In this document: positions 15,762 through 26,981 of the stretch, in pieces
Layout: each line of letters begins with the position of its first letter
Numbering within the stretch: the first letter of the stretch is position 1
Assembly: GCA_047602365.1 (NCBI GenBank)
Contig: JASGHM010000002.1
Span: 372,001-436,000, forward strand
DNA length: 64,000 nt
Direction of reading: 5' to 3'
Source: Piscinibacter sp047602365
GTDB lineage: Bacteria > Pseudomonadota > Gammaproteobacteria > Burkholderiales > Burkholderiaceae_C
Made by a program: the position numbers and the translations under genes
The notes under the pieces: generated by a model
Database searches by the model: none
What the model was told of the DNA's origin: nothing
The model's input: only the letters and a program-made list of their open reading frames with translations

Positions 15762-16914
15762 TCAGGCCCGCGCCGGCGCTGCGTCGCGGCCCGCAGCGGC
15801 GCGCAGCGTCAGCCAGCCGGCCACGGCGAAGGGCATGCCGACCCAGGCCAGGTGCTCGAAGCCGACCCGCAGCGCGGCCGGCCCGCCGATCGCCGCGCCG
15901 AGGGCGGTGCCGAGGTAGAGCATCGAGGTGTTCAGCGACAGCAGGATCGGCGCCTGCGCCGGCGCGATCGCCGCCAGGCGCGACTGCTGCGGCGCCATCA
16001 TCCCGAAGCCGGCAATGCCCCAGACCACGAACACCGCCACCATCAGTCGCGTGCTGGCCGCGCGTCAGCGGCACCAGCATCATCATCAGCGCCAGCACGG
16101 CCAGCTGCGCAGTCAGCGTGCGGCGTGCGCCGAAGCGGTCGTTGGCCCAGCCGCCGACCAGCGTGCCGGCCACGCCGGACAGGCCGAACAGCATCAGCGT
16201 GACGCTCATCGCCAGCGTCGACATCGGCACCAGCGCCTGCAGCACCGGGCCGATGTAGGAGAAGACGCAGAAGATCGCGGTGAAGTACAGCAGGGTCAAG
16301 GCCAGCGCCCAGGCGACGTCGCGCCGGCGCAGCAGGCTGCCCAGGCCGGCGAAGCTCGCACCTGGCGCGGCGATGTCGCGCGGCAGCACGACCGCCAGCA
16401 CGATGCTGGCGGCTCCGCTCAGCCCGGCGACCAGTGCGATCGGCAGTTGCCAGCCATGGGCGAAGCCCAGCCAGGCGCCCAGCGGCAGGCCGATGACGTA
16501 GCTCAGGCTGATGCCGATGAAGACCAGCGACAGTGCCCGTCCACGCCGCGCCGGCTCGACCAGTGCCACGGCGATGCCTGCGGCCACCGCGGTGAACACC
16601 GCGCCCACGCCCATCAGCACCCGCCCGGCCAGCAGCACCGGCAGGCTGCCCGCCAGCGCGCAAAGGGCATTGCCGAGCGCGAACACCGCCAGCGAGGCGC
16701 ACAGCACGCGTCGCCGCGGCCAGTGGCCGGTCAGCATCAGCGCCAGCGGCGCGAGCACGGCGGTCGACAGCGCATAGGCCGTCATCGCCTGGCCGGCGGC
16801 GGCAACGCTGACCTGCAGCGATGCGGCCAGCGGCGCCAGCACGCCGCTGAGCACGAAGGCGCCGGTGCCGATCAGCAGGTTGCATAGCGCGAACAGATGC
16901 AGGAGTCGGGGCAT
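15762..16914 (-). pseudogene. MFS transporter split by a single-base frameshift
   Basis: The first part (16914 to about 16060) begins MPRLLHLFALCNLLIGTGAF and carries helices 1 to about 8, including GRVLMGVGAVFTAVAAG and the MFS loop WANDRFGARRT. The rest (16043 to 15762, MVAVFVVWGIAGFGMM to PARA) is in another frame. Dropping one G within the GGCCGCGC at 16056-16063 restores LVPLTRASTRLMVAVFVVWG and a normal protein of about 383 residues. It resembles the sugar-efflux/arabinose-efflux permease group. It may be a real pseudogene or a sequencing error; the rest of both frames is undamaged, which favours a recent event or an error. Confidence 0.7.
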
Positions 16915-17022
16915 GGGGGCTGGGACGCGGGGCTCGAAGTGATGTGCGTGACGGTGTGGGCTTCGCGATGATGATCGTGCTCACTACTGCGGCTGCGCTT
17001 CGTGAATACGTCGCTTTCGCAC

Positions 17023-17052
17023 TTGCCCGCGCCGCAGCGGCGACGCTACAGT
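17023..17052 (+). promoter_or_regulatory. Candidate promoter for the histidine kinase gene
   Basis: TTGCCC (17023-17028) and TACAGT (17047-17052) are 18 bp apart. Transcription from about 17059 would favour the ATG at 17086 over the earlier in-frame GTG at 17002. Confidence 0.35.
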
Positions 17053-17085
17053 GAATGCGGGAGATTCTGGAGCAGAGACGCATCG

Positions 17086-18555
17086 ATGCAGAGGGCCCTG
17101 AGCGAACTGCTGCTCGACCACGCACCCGATGCGATGGTCGCCACCGACACCGAAGGGCGCGTGTGCCTGTGGAACCAGGCGGCGCAGCGTGACTTCGGCT
17201 ACAGCGCCGGCGAGGCCGAAGGGCAGTTGCTGGCCGACCTGATCGTGCCGCGCGAACTGCACGACGACGAGGCGGCCCTGCGCCGCGCCGCGCTCGACGG
17301 CGTGGCCTCGCGCCACGAGGTGATGCGCCACCGCAAGGACGGCGTGCCGCTGTACGTCAACTGCAGCGCCAGCGCGTTGCGCGACGCGCAGGGCCAGGTC
17401 ACCTACCTGGTCTGCCACCTCAGCGACGTGACGCGTCACCGCGCGCGGCGCGACGCCGAGTTCGTGCATGCGCGCTTCCAGGCGGTGCTCGACCGCGCAC
17501 CCGACGCGATCGTCATCGTCAATGGCACCGGCCGCATCGTGCTGTTCAACGCGCAGGCTTGCACGATGTTCGGCCACGAGGCGGCGGCGGTGCTCGGCGA
17601 GCCGATCGAGATGCTGTTGCCCGAGCGGCTGCAGCGCTCGCACCTCGGCCAGCGCACCGGCTACCTCGGCGCGCCGCGCATGCGCTCGATGGGAGAGGGC
17701 CGCGAGCTGCACGGCCGGCGTGCCAACGGCGACGAGTTCCCGGTCGAGATCAGCCTGAGCCCGGTCGAGACCGAGGCCGGCCGGCTGGTGATGAGCGCGA
17801 TCCGCGACATCAGCGAGCGCAAGCGCTTCGAGCGCGCGCTGCAGGAAAAGAACGTCGAGCTGGAGCGCGCCAACCGCGCCAAGGACCGCTTCCTGGCGAC
17901 CATGAGCCACGAGCTGCGCACGCCGCTGAACGCGATCATCGGCTTCACCGGACTGATGCTGATGAAGCTGCCCGGGCCACTGACCGCCGAGCAGGAGAAG
18001 CAGCTCGGCCTGGTGCAGTCCAGCGGCAAGCACCTGCTGTCGCTGATCAACGACCTGCTCGACCTGGCGAAGATCGAGTCGGGCCGGGTCGAGCTGGTGC
18101 TCGAGCCGGTGGCCTGCGAGGCCGTGCTCGACGAGGTGGTGCAGACCCTCAGGCCGACCGCCGACACCAAGGGCCTGTGGCTGCGGGTCGAGGCCGAGGG
18201 CCCGCTGCCGATGGTGCGTGCCGACCGCCGTGCGCTGCAGCAGATCCTGATCAACCTGACGGGCAACGCGCTGAAGTTCACCGTGCAGGGCGGCGTGACC
18301 ATCGTGCTGCGCGAGGCCGCCGGCCGCGTGGCGATCGCCGTGCACGACACCGGCATCGGCATCGGCGCGGAGGACCGCAGTCGGCTGTTCCGCGCCTTCA
18401 CGCAGGTCGGCGAGCCGCGCGCGCGCCATGCCGAAGGCACCGGCCTCGGCCTGCACCTGTCGGTCAAGCTGGCCGAGCTGATGGATGGCCGCATCGCCGT
18501 CGACAGCGAACTCGGTCGCGGCAGCGTGTTCACACTGGACCTGGCCCGCGGCTGA
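17086..18555 (+). CDS. Soluble PAS-PAS sensor histidine kinase
   Basis: 489 residues with no transmembrane helix. Two PAS domains (about 5-115 and 125-245, the second with a PAC-like ISERKRFERAL end) are followed by a short coiled-coil, HisKA with the phospho-acceptor His in MSHELRTPLNAIIGF (near 275), and HATPase with N box LINLTGNALKF, G1 HDTGIGIG and G2 GTGLGLHLS. It should phosphorylate the receiver protein encoded 17 bp downstream. The input is a cytosolic signal, possibly a bound small molecule or redox cofactor; PAS type alone cannot tell. An in-frame GTG at 17002 would add 28 residues. Confidence 0.88.
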   Translation: MQRALSELLLDHAPDAMVATDTEGRVCLWNQAAQRDFGYSAGEAEGQLLADLIVPRELHDDEAALRRAALDGVASRHEVMRHRKDGVPLYVNCSASALRDAQGQVTYLVCHLSDVTRHRARRDAEFVHARFQAVLDRAPDAIVIVNGTGRIVLFNAQACTMFGHEAAAVLGEPIEMLLPERLQRSHLGQRTGYLGAPRMRSMGEGRELHGRRANGDEFPVEISLSPVETEAGRLVMSAIRDISERKRFERALQEKNVELERANRAKDRFLATMSHELRTPLNAIIGFTGLMLMKLPGPLTAEQEKQLGLVQSSGKHLLSLINDLLDLAKIESGRVELVLEPVACEAVLDEVVQTLRPTADTKGLWLRVEAEGPLPMVRADRRALQQILINLTGNALKFTVQGGVTIVLREAAGRVAIAVHDTGIGIGAEDRSRLFRAFTQVGEPRARHAEGTGLGLHLSVKLAELMDGRIAVDSELGRGSVFTLDLARG

Positions 18556-18572
18556 GCCGGCGGCGATCGACC

Positions 18573-19400
18573 ATGGCGCGCATCCTCGTCATCGAAGACA
18601 ACGCGATCAACCTGGAGTTGATGACCTACCTGCTGCGCGCCTGGGGCCACGAGCCGGTCGCGGCGGTCGATGGCGAGCGCGGCATCGAGCAGGCGCTGGG
18701 TGACCGGCCGGAGCTGATCGTCTGCGACATCCAGCTGCCCGGCATCGACGGCTACGAGGTCGCCCGGCGGCTGAAGGCCGAGCCGGCCATGGCCGGCGTG
18801 CCGCTGATCGCGGTGACGGCTTATGCGATGGTCGGCGATCGCGAGCGTGCGCTGCGTGCCGGTTTCGACGGCCACTTCGCCAAGCCCATCGATCCGGCGA
18901 CCCTGATGGTGGAGCTGTCGCGCTTCCTGCCCGGTGCGAGCCCGACGCCACCGCCGCAGCCGCCCGCGCCGCCGTCGTCCAGCCGCGGCCAGCGTCCGTT
19001 GCCCGACTCGCTGAGGGCGCCGAGCCCCGGCCTGGTCGTGCTGATGGTCGACGACACCGAGGCCAACCTGTCGTTCAAGCTCAGCCTGCTGGAGCCGGCC
19101 GGCTACACCGTGCTGGCGGCCGGCAGCGGCGACGAGGCGCTGGCGCTGGCCCGCTCGCGGCATGTCGACATCATCCTGGCCGACGTCGTGATGGCCGGCG
19201 GCAACGGCTTCGATCTGTTGATCGCGGTGCGCGCCGATCCGGCGCTGAAGGCGCTGCGCTTCGTCTTCCTGACCGCCACGGCGCGCGACGACGGCTCGCG
19301 CGAGCGCGGCCTGGCGCTGGGGGCCGATGGCTACCTGCTGCGGCCCATCGAACCCGAGCACCTGCTGAGCGAGCTGCGCCGGCACCTCGCGCCGCGCTGA
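18573..19400 (+). CDS. Response regulator with two receiver domains and no output
   Basis: 275 residues. The first receiver (1-118) has the acidic pair in VIEDN, the phospho-Asp in VCDIQLPGIDGYE (near 52), Thr in AVTAYA and Lys in AKPID. A Pro/Ser-rich linker (about 125-150) leads to a second receiver (about 150-275) with VDDTE, the Asp in LADVVMAGG (near 203), LTATA and LRPIE. In the second, Pro follows Arg instead of the usual Lys (LRPIE), so it may be weakly phosphorylated. There is no DNA-binding or enzyme domain, so it probably acts by protein contact or phosphotransfer with the kinase gene 17 bp upstream. Confidence 0.87.
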   Translation: MARILVIEDNAINLELMTYLLRAWGHEPVAAVDGERGIEQALGDRPELIVCDIQLPGIDGYEVARRLKAEPAMAGVPLIAVTAYAMVGDRERALRAGFDGHFAKPIDPATLMVELSRFLPGASPTPPPQPPAPPSSSRGQRPLPDSLRAPSPGLVVLMVDDTEANLSFKLSLLEPAGYTVLAAGSGDEALALARSRHVDIILADVVMAGGNGFDLLIAVRADPALKALRFVFLTATARDDGSRERGLALGADGYLLRPIEPEHLLSELRRHLAPR

Positions 19401-19433
19401 GCCGGTGGCGGCGGGCGCCGGCGCGGCGTCCGG

Positions 19434-19439
19434 GATAAT
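19434..19439 (+). promoter_or_regulatory. Possible -10 box for ettA
   Basis: GATAAT lies 41 bp before the ettA ATG. It is a good -10 match in an otherwise GC-rich stretch; no clear -35 box is seen. Confidence 0.3.
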
Positions 19440-19480
19440 CGGCGGAATCCCTGCATCCAGTGCATCACCCGAGACCTCCC

Positions 19481-21145
<1,665 letters not shown>

Positions 21146-21357
21146 GCGTCGGCTCGCCCCTCCAGCTCGGGGGGTATGTGTTGCTTTGCATGGGTTCGGC
21201 CCCCGATCGCGGGTGAGCCGCCACCCCACGGCGTCAGGGCACTGCTCGAAAATCGGCGCGAACGCACAGCGATGCGCCGACACATGAACATGCAGCCGTC
21301 CAAGATCCTTCGAGCCGTGGTTGGGCCGCGCTCGATCCGCGCGGGGTGCGCCGTCCG

Positions 21358-23004
21358 ATGACGGTGGCCGCCGCGACCCTGCCGCCGGACCATCCTCTCG
21401 CCCGTTTCGAGCCGCTGCGGCGCGCCGAGGCGGTGCTGCTGCGCGCCTGCCGGCATGGCGACATCGCCCGCATCGCGTTGCGCCGTCCGCGCGAGGCCAG
21501 CCCCGACGTCACCGTGCGCGCATCGTTCCTCGCCGCACTGGCGCTGATCACCGGTGCGCACCGGCAGAGCCGGCGCATCCAGCTGCTCGGCGCCTGGATC
21601 GAAGGCCGTCTCGACCTCGGCGAATGCCCGGTGCCGGCCAGCCTGTGGTTCTTCCGCTGCGTGTTCGACACCACGCCGCTGTTCGACGGTGCGCGCATCG
21701 CCGGTGGGCTGGCCTTTCCCGACTGCGAGTTGCCCGGCCTGCTGGCCGAACGCTGCCGCATCGAGCAGGACCTGGCGCTGAACGCCGGCTGCACGATCGC
21801 CAGCGAGGTGCGCCTGCAGCAGGCGCGCATCGCCGGCGACTTCAACGCGACGCGGCTGACGCTCAGCGGCAACGAGGCCTCCTTGCCCGGCCGGCGCAGC
21901 CTGATGGCCGACGGCCTCGAGGTCGGCGGCGACCTGCGCATGAGCGAAGGCTTCGATGCCGGTGGCGAGGTGCGCCTGGCCGGCGCACGCGTGCATGGCG
22001 ACCTGATCGCCAGCGGCGCGCGTGTCAACGGCCCGGTCGACGCCACCGGCGCGCGACGTAACGCGCTGGTGCTCGACCGCATCCGCGTCGACGGCGACAT
22101 CCGCCTCGACGACGGCTTCGCCGCCGCGGGCCGCGTCAGTGCGCGGCGCGCCCGCGTCGACGGCGACCTCGATTGCAGTGGCGCGGCCTTCGACCGCGTC
22201 GGCGACGCCGCCTGGGGCGACGGCATTTCGCTGGTGCTCGACCGGGCCCGCATCGGCGGCACGCTGCGCCTGGTCGGCCTGCAGGCGCCACTGCTCGGTG
22301 CCTCGTTCTCGGGCACGCGCGTGAAGTCGCTGGTCGACGACGCCGGCACCTGGGGCGAGCGCCTGGTGCTCGACGGCTTCGCCTACTCGCGCTTCGGCGA
22401 CGGTGCGCCGCTGGATGCCGGCTTCCGTCTCGGCTGGCTGGAGCGCCAGCCGGCGCCGCATCTCGGCGACGACTTCCGCATGCAGCCCTGGCAGCGTGTG
22501 ATCGCGGTGCTGCGCCGCATGGGCCACGGCGGCGGCGCCGGCACGCTGGCACTGCGCCGCGAGCAGCGCCTGCGCCGCGCCGGCCGCATCGGCCTGGGGC
22601 TGCCGGCGGCGCTGCGCGGGCTGGCCCGCGGCGGCCACGCGCTGTTCGGCGCGCTGGCAGGCTATGGCTGGCGGCCGCAGCGGGTGCTGGGCTGGTGGCT
22701 GCTGGCGTGGGCGCTGGGCTCGTTGTTCTTCGCGCTGGCCCATGACGCCGGCGCCTTGAACCCGGTGGCCGCCAGCGCGGCGACGCCGTTCGCGCCGGTG
22801 ATGCATGCACTCGATCTGCTGCTGCCCGGCATCGACCTGGGCGAGCAGGCGGGCTGGGCGGCCGCGCCGGGCACCACGTCGGGCCTGGGCTGGAGCGACG
22901 CCGCGCGTGCCGTCGGCTGGGTGCTGCGCCTGGTCGGCGCCGGATCGGCGTTGCTGCTGCTGGTCTGCCTGGCCGGCTGGGCCGATCGCGACCGTCGCCG
23001 TTGA
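21358..23004 (+). CDS. Beta-helix repeat protein with C-terminal membrane segments
   Basis: 548 residues. The first 380 residues contain many imperfect repeats of the form GARVxGDLxxxG (for example GARVHGDLIASGARVNGPVD, RIRVDGDIRLDDG, RARVDGDLDCSG), spaced about 18-25 residues, as expected of a right-handed beta-helix or bactofilin-like fold. After a charged helical linker (about 380-420) come two hydrophobic segments (near 445-465 and 520-545) that should anchor it in the inner membrane. Similar proteins are sometimes labelled membrane-associated oxidoreductase, but I see no redox motif. The function is unknown. An in-frame GTG at 21346 is an alternative start; neither has a clear ribosome binding site. 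Confidence 0.65.
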   Translation: MTVAAATLPPDHPLARFEPLRRAEAVLLRACRHGDIARIALRRPREASPDVTVRASFLAALALITGAHRQSRRIQLLGAWIEGRLDLGECPVPASLWFFRCVFDTTPLFDGARIAGGLAFPDCELPGLLAERCRIEQDLALNAGCTIASEVRLQQARIAGDFNATRLTLSGNEASLPGRRSLMADGLEVGGDLRMSEGFDAGGEVRLAGARVHGDLIASGARVNGPVDATGARRNALVLDRIRVDGDIRLDDGFAAAGRVSARRARVDGDLDCSGAAFDRVGDAAWGDGISLVLDRARIGGTLRLVGLQAPLLGASFSGTRVKSLVDDAGTWGERLVLDGFAYSRFGDGAPLDAGFRLGWLERQPAPHLGDDFRMQPWQRVIAVLRRMGHGGGAGTLALRREQRLRRAGRIGLGLPAALRGLARGGHALFGALAGYGWRPQRVLGWWLLAWALGSLFFALAHDAGALNPVAASAATPFAPVMHALDLLLPGIDLGEQAGWAAAPGTTSGLGWSDAARAVGWVLRLVGAGSALLLLVCLAGWADRDRRR

Positions 23005-23126
23005 TCCCTACGGATCGCGCAGGTTCCCTGCGCACGCAAGGGAACTGCCCGGATCACGCAGGCGCGGCGCCTGCTGCAAAATCAGTCGCAACCGATGATC
23101 TCCGGCGGCGTGCCGCCCTCCCGTCC

Positions 23127-25826
23127 ATGTCCATGTCTGTTCGCTTCGCCGTCATGAGCTCGCTGGCATCGGCGCTCGCCGGCTGTGCCACCGTCAATGC
23201 GCCGGCCACGACGGCGGCTGCGGCACCGGCCGCTTCCGCGGCCCGGCCTGCTGCCGGTGCGGCCAGCGCCCCGGGGGCTGCCGCCTCGGCACCCGCTGCG
23301 CGCCCGGACCCGACGGCGCCCAAGCCCTTCGCCGAGGTCATCAAGGACGCCAAGCAGCAGGCCGGTTACCTGCCGGTGTGGCGCAAGGACGAGAAGACCT
23401 GGCTGGAGATTCCGGCCGCCGTGTTCGACAAGCCCTTCCTGATGTCGGCCAGCATCGCGCAATCGATCGGCGAACGTGGCCTGTACGGCGGCCAGATGGG
23501 CCCGTCGTGGCTGGCCACCTGGCGCCGTGTCGGCAACCAGATCCAGCTGGTGGCGCTGAACACCGAGTACGTCGCCACGTCGCCGGCGATGAAGGCGACA
23601 GTGTCGCAGTCGTTCTCCGACAGCCTGCTGGCCGCCACCGCGGTGGCCAGCGCGCCGCACCCGGAACGCAAGTCGGTGCTGGTCGACGCCAGCTTCCTGC
23701 TCACCGACCTGCCGGGCTACTCGACGGCGCTCGAGCAGGCCTTCCGACTGCCTTACGGGCTGGACCGCGCCAACTCGTCGATCGAGAAGGCCGGCGTCAC
23801 CGACGACCTGACGACGCTGAACCTGCGCATGCATTTCGCGACGCCGCGCCTGCCGGCACCGCCGCTGGTGCCGCCTCCGGTGCCGCTGCCCGCGCCGCCG
23901 TCGGTGCTGCCCGACGCGCGCAGCCTGTTCGTCGGCTACGTGTTCAACTTCGCCAAGCTGCCCGAGCAGCCGATGCCCACGCGCGACGTCGACCCGCGCA
24001 TCGGCCACTTCTTCGACACCGTCACCGACCTGACCACCGACCTGCAGTTCGCGCCGAAGCGCTACCTGGTCAACCGCTGGCGGCTCGAGAAGGCGGACCC
24101 GTCGGCGTCGCTGTCGGCGCCGAAGCAGCCGATCGTCTTCTGGCTCGACAAGAACATCCCGACCACCTACCGCAAGTCGGTGGGCGAGGGCGTGCTGGAG
24201 TGGAACAAGGCCTTCGAGCGCATCGGCTTCAAGGATGCGATCGTCGTCAAGCAGCAGGAAGACGACGCCGACTGGGACACGCTGGACACCCGCCATGCGG
24301 CCATCCGCTGGTTCGTCGGCGCCGACGTCGGCTTCGCGCGCGGCCCCAGCCACACCGACCCGCGCACCGGCGAAATCATCGACGCCGACATCGCGATGAG
24401 CGACGTGTTCGGCCGCGGCGCGCGGCGTTTCCGCGTCGAGAGCGTGGGCAGTGCGGCGACGCCGTTCGCCACGCCGATCGCGCTGCCATGGAGCAAGGGC
24501 AGCGCACAGGCCTGCGAATACGCCGACGCGGCCGCCAACGAGTTCAGCTTCGCGCTCGACCTGCTCGAGGCGCGCGGCGAACTGAGCACCGACAGCGCCG
24601 AGGCCGAGGCCTTCGCGCAGGCGGTGGTGCGCGACACCATCATGCACGAGGTCGGCCACGTGCTCGGCCTGACGCACAACTTCAAGGGTTCGACCGTCTA
24701 CACCCGCGCGCAGCTGCAGGACAAGGAATTCACCGAGAAGAACGGCATCTCCGGCTCGGTGATGGACTACAACGCCTACAACATCGCGCTGGCCGGCGAG
24801 CGCCAGGCGAACTTCAACAACAACACGCTCGGCCCCTACGACTACTGGGCGATCGAGTACGCCTACAAGCCCATCGCCGCGGCCGACGAGAAGACCGAAC
24901 TGGCGCGCATCGCCGCGCGCAGCACCGAGCCGTTGCTGGCCTTCGCCAACGACCCCGACGCCGGCGGCAGCCCGGCCAACGACGGCATCGACCCGCTGGT
25001 CAACCGCTTCGACCTCGGCGACGACCCGCTGGCCTACTACAAGAAGCGCCTGCTGCTGTCGCGCGAGCTGTGGCAGCGGGTGCAGGAGCGCACGCCCAAG
25101 GCCGGCGAAGACCCGCTGCGCCAGCGCCGTGTGCTGCTGACCGGCTTCACTGCGCTGCGCGACTCGCCGGCGCTGATCGGCAAGTACGTCGGCGGCATGT
25201 ACACCACGCGCACCGTGCCGGGCGCCGGCGCCGCGCCGGCCTTCGTGCCGGTCGAGCCGGCGCGGCAGCGCGAGGCGCTGCAGTTCCTCGCCACCGGGCT
25301 GTTCTCGGCCGACAGCTTCCGTTTCAAGCCCGAGTTCCTGGCCAGCCTGGTGCCCGACTACCGCGACTGGAACCGCGCCGCGATGGTCAGCATCCCGTCG
25401 GCGGTGCTGCAGCTGCAGACCACCGCGATGGACCGGCTGCTGTCGCTGGGCACGGCCTCGCGCCTGCTCGACCTGCCGCTGTACGTGTCCGAGAAGGAGC
25501 GCCGCGACATCATCTCGCTCAACGAGGTCTACGCGACCTTGCAGCGCGCCGTGTGGAGCGAGCTGAAGAACGGCGGAGAGATCGACCGCCTGCGCCGCAA
25601 CCTGCAGCGCGAGCACCTGCGCCGGCTGCACGCGCTGCTCGTGCGTGTCAGCGCGCCGCTGCCGGCCGATGCGCAGAGCCTGCTGCGCGCCAACGCCGGC
25701 ACGCTGCGCGACGAGCTGCGCCAGGCGCTGGCGCAGCGCCGCTGGGGCGTGGAGTCGCGCGCCCACCTGCAGGAGAGCCTGGCGCTGCTCGACCAGGCGC
25801 TGAACGCGACGATGCTGCGCAACTGA
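23127..25826 (+). CDS. Zinc-dependent metalloprotease, DUF5117/DUF5118 type, lipoprotein
   Basis: 899 residues. A lipoprotein signal ends in LAGC and is followed by an Ala/Pro-rich linker. The central domain holds the metzincin zinc site HEVGHVLGLTHNF (HExxHxxGxxH, near 507-519) and a Met-turn-like GSVMDYNAY (near 542-550). The PFLMSASIAQSIGERGL and FGRGARRFRVES blocks match the large bacterial family with DUF5118, DUF5117 and DUF4953 domains. The location is probably periplasmic or at the outer membrane. Targets are unknown. The ATG at 23127 was chosen for the lipoprotein signal; 23133 and 23154 are close alternatives. Confidence 0.87.
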   Translation: MSMSVRFAVMSSLASALAGCATVNAPATTAAAAPAASAARPAAGAASAPGAAASAPAARPDPTAPKPFAEVIKDAKQQAGYLPVWRKDEKTWLEIPAAVFDKPFLMSASIAQSIGERGLYGGQMGPSWLATWRRVGNQIQLVALNTEYVATSPAMKATVSQSFSDSLLAATAVASAPHPERKSVLVDASFLLTDLPGYSTALEQAFRLPYGLDRANSSIEKAGVTDDLTTLNLRMHFATPRLPAPPLVPPPVPLPAPPSVLPDARSLFVGYVFNFAKLPEQPMPTRDVDPRIGHFFDTVTDLTTDLQFAPKRYLVNRWRLEKADPSASLSAPKQPIVFWLDKNIPTTYRKSVGEGVLEWNKAFERIGFKDAIVVKQQEDDADWDTLDTRHAAIRWFVGADVGFARGPSHTDPRTGEIIDADIAMSDVFGRGARRFRVESVGSAATPFATPIALPWSKGSAQACEYADAAANEFSFALDLLEARGELSTDSAEAEAFAQAVVRDTIMHEVGHVLGLTHNFKGSTVYTRAQLQDKEFTEKNGISGSVMDYNAYNIALAGERQANFNNNTLGPYDYWAIEYAYKPIAAADEKTELARIAARSTEPLLAFANDPDAGGSPANDGIDPLVNRFDLGDDPLAYYKKRLLLSRELWQRVQERTPKAGEDPLRQRRVLLTGFTALRDSPALIGKYVGGMYTTRTVPGAGAAPAFVPVEPARQREALQFLATGLFSADSFRFKPEFLASLVPDYRDWNRAAMVSIPSAVLQLQTTAMDRLLSLGTASRLLDLPLYVSEKERRDIISLNEVYATLQRAVWSELKNGGEIDRLRRNLQREHLRRLHALLVRVSAPLPADAQSLLRANAGTLRDELRQALAQRRWGVESRAHLQESLALLDQALNATMLRN

Positions 25827-25925
25827 GGCCGGGCCGGCCGCCGTTCGCACCCGCCGGGCCGTCGCCCGTCGCAGCGGCGGTCCCTGGTCATGGCGCTCGG
25901 CGGGGCGGCACGTTATCGTGGGGCC

Positions 25926-26981
25926 ATGAACCCGGCACTCGACCGTTTCATCGCCTCGCTGAGCCTGGCCCGCGTGCTGGTCGCGATCGTGCTCGCGGTG
26001 GTGGCGGCCACGCTGCTCAACCCGGCCTTCGTGACGCCCTACCCGGTGTTGCTCGGCCGCATGCTGGTGATCTCGCTGCTGCTGCTGCTGGTCTTCAGCG
26101 CCGCCGGCCTGTGGCAGGTGCCCTGGGCGCCACGCTGGCTGGTGCAGGTGATCGCGGTGGTGCTGGCGGCGCCGATCGCCACCTACCTGGTCTACCTGCC
26201 ATCGGTGCAGGGCCAGCTGTTCGAGGTGTTCCGCCACGAAGGCCGGCTCAGCGGCTTCGTGCTGATCACCGCCACCGTGCTGGTGGTGGCGCCGCTGCTG
26301 GCGCTGGGCGCGCTGTACCGCGAGCGTGACGCGCAGGCGCGCAACCAGGCGCTGACCTTCGCACTCGAGCGCAGCCAGCTCGAGCGCCAGGCGCTGGATG
26401 CGCGGCTGCGCCTGCTGCACGCGCAGATCGAGCCGCATTTCCTGTTCAACACGCTGGCCAACGTGCAGGCGCTGGTCGAAAGCGGCTCGCCGCAGGCCGG
26501 CCCGGTGCTGAAGAGCCTGATCGCCTACCTGCGTGCGGCGATGCCGCGCCTGGACGATCGCAACGCCACGCTGGGCGACGAGGTCGCGCTGGTGCGTGCC
26601 TACCTCGAGCTGATGCTGATGCGCATGCCCGACCGGCTGGCCTACACGATCGATGTGCCGGCCGAGCTGCTCGGCGAATCGTTCCCGCCGATGGCGCTGA
26701 TCACGCTGGTGGAGAACGCGATCCGCCATGGCATCGACCCGTCGGAACAGGGTGGCCGCATTGAGCTGCAGGCGCGGCGCGACGCCGACGGCGCGCTGAG
26801 CCTGCGTGTCGCCGACAGCGGCGTCGGCCTGGACGAGGGCGCCGCGCCGGGCACCGGCCTGGCCAACCTGCGCGAGCGGCTGGCGATGTTCTTCGGCGCC
26901 GGCGCGCGCCTCGAACTGGCCGAGAACCCGCCGCATGGCGTGGTGGTGACGCTGAGCTGCCCGCCGAAGGAGGCCGCATGA
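25926..26981 (+). CDS. LytS/YehU-type sensor histidine kinase
   Basis: 351 residues. Four hydrophobic segments in the first 150 residues (about 15-35, 43-65, 75-95, 110-130) form an inner membrane sensor. The His_kinase domain has the phospho-acceptor in QIEPHFLFNTLANVQALVE (near 171), and the HATPase end has ENAIRHGI and GTGLANLRERL. This is the kinase class that pairs with LytTR regulators. Its stop overlaps the regulator start as ATGA, so the two are coupled. The signal is unknown; relatives sense cell envelope state, pyruvate or peptides. Confidence 0.88.
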   Translation: MNPALDRFIASLSLARVLVAIVLAVVAATLLNPAFVTPYPVLLGRMLVISLLLLLVFSAAGLWQVPWAPRWLVQVIAVVLAAPIATYLVYLPSVQGQLFEVFRHEGRLSGFVLITATVLVVAPLLALGALYRERDAQARNQALTFALERSQLERQALDARLRLLHAQIEPHFLFNTLANVQALVESGSPQAGPVLKSLIAYLRAAMPRLDDRNATLGDEVALVRAYLELMLMRMPDRLAYTIDVPAELLGESFPPMALITLVENAIRHGIDPSEQGGRIELQARRDADGALSLRVADSGVGLDEGAAPGTGLANLRERLAMFFGAGARLELAENPPHGVVVTLSCPPKEAA

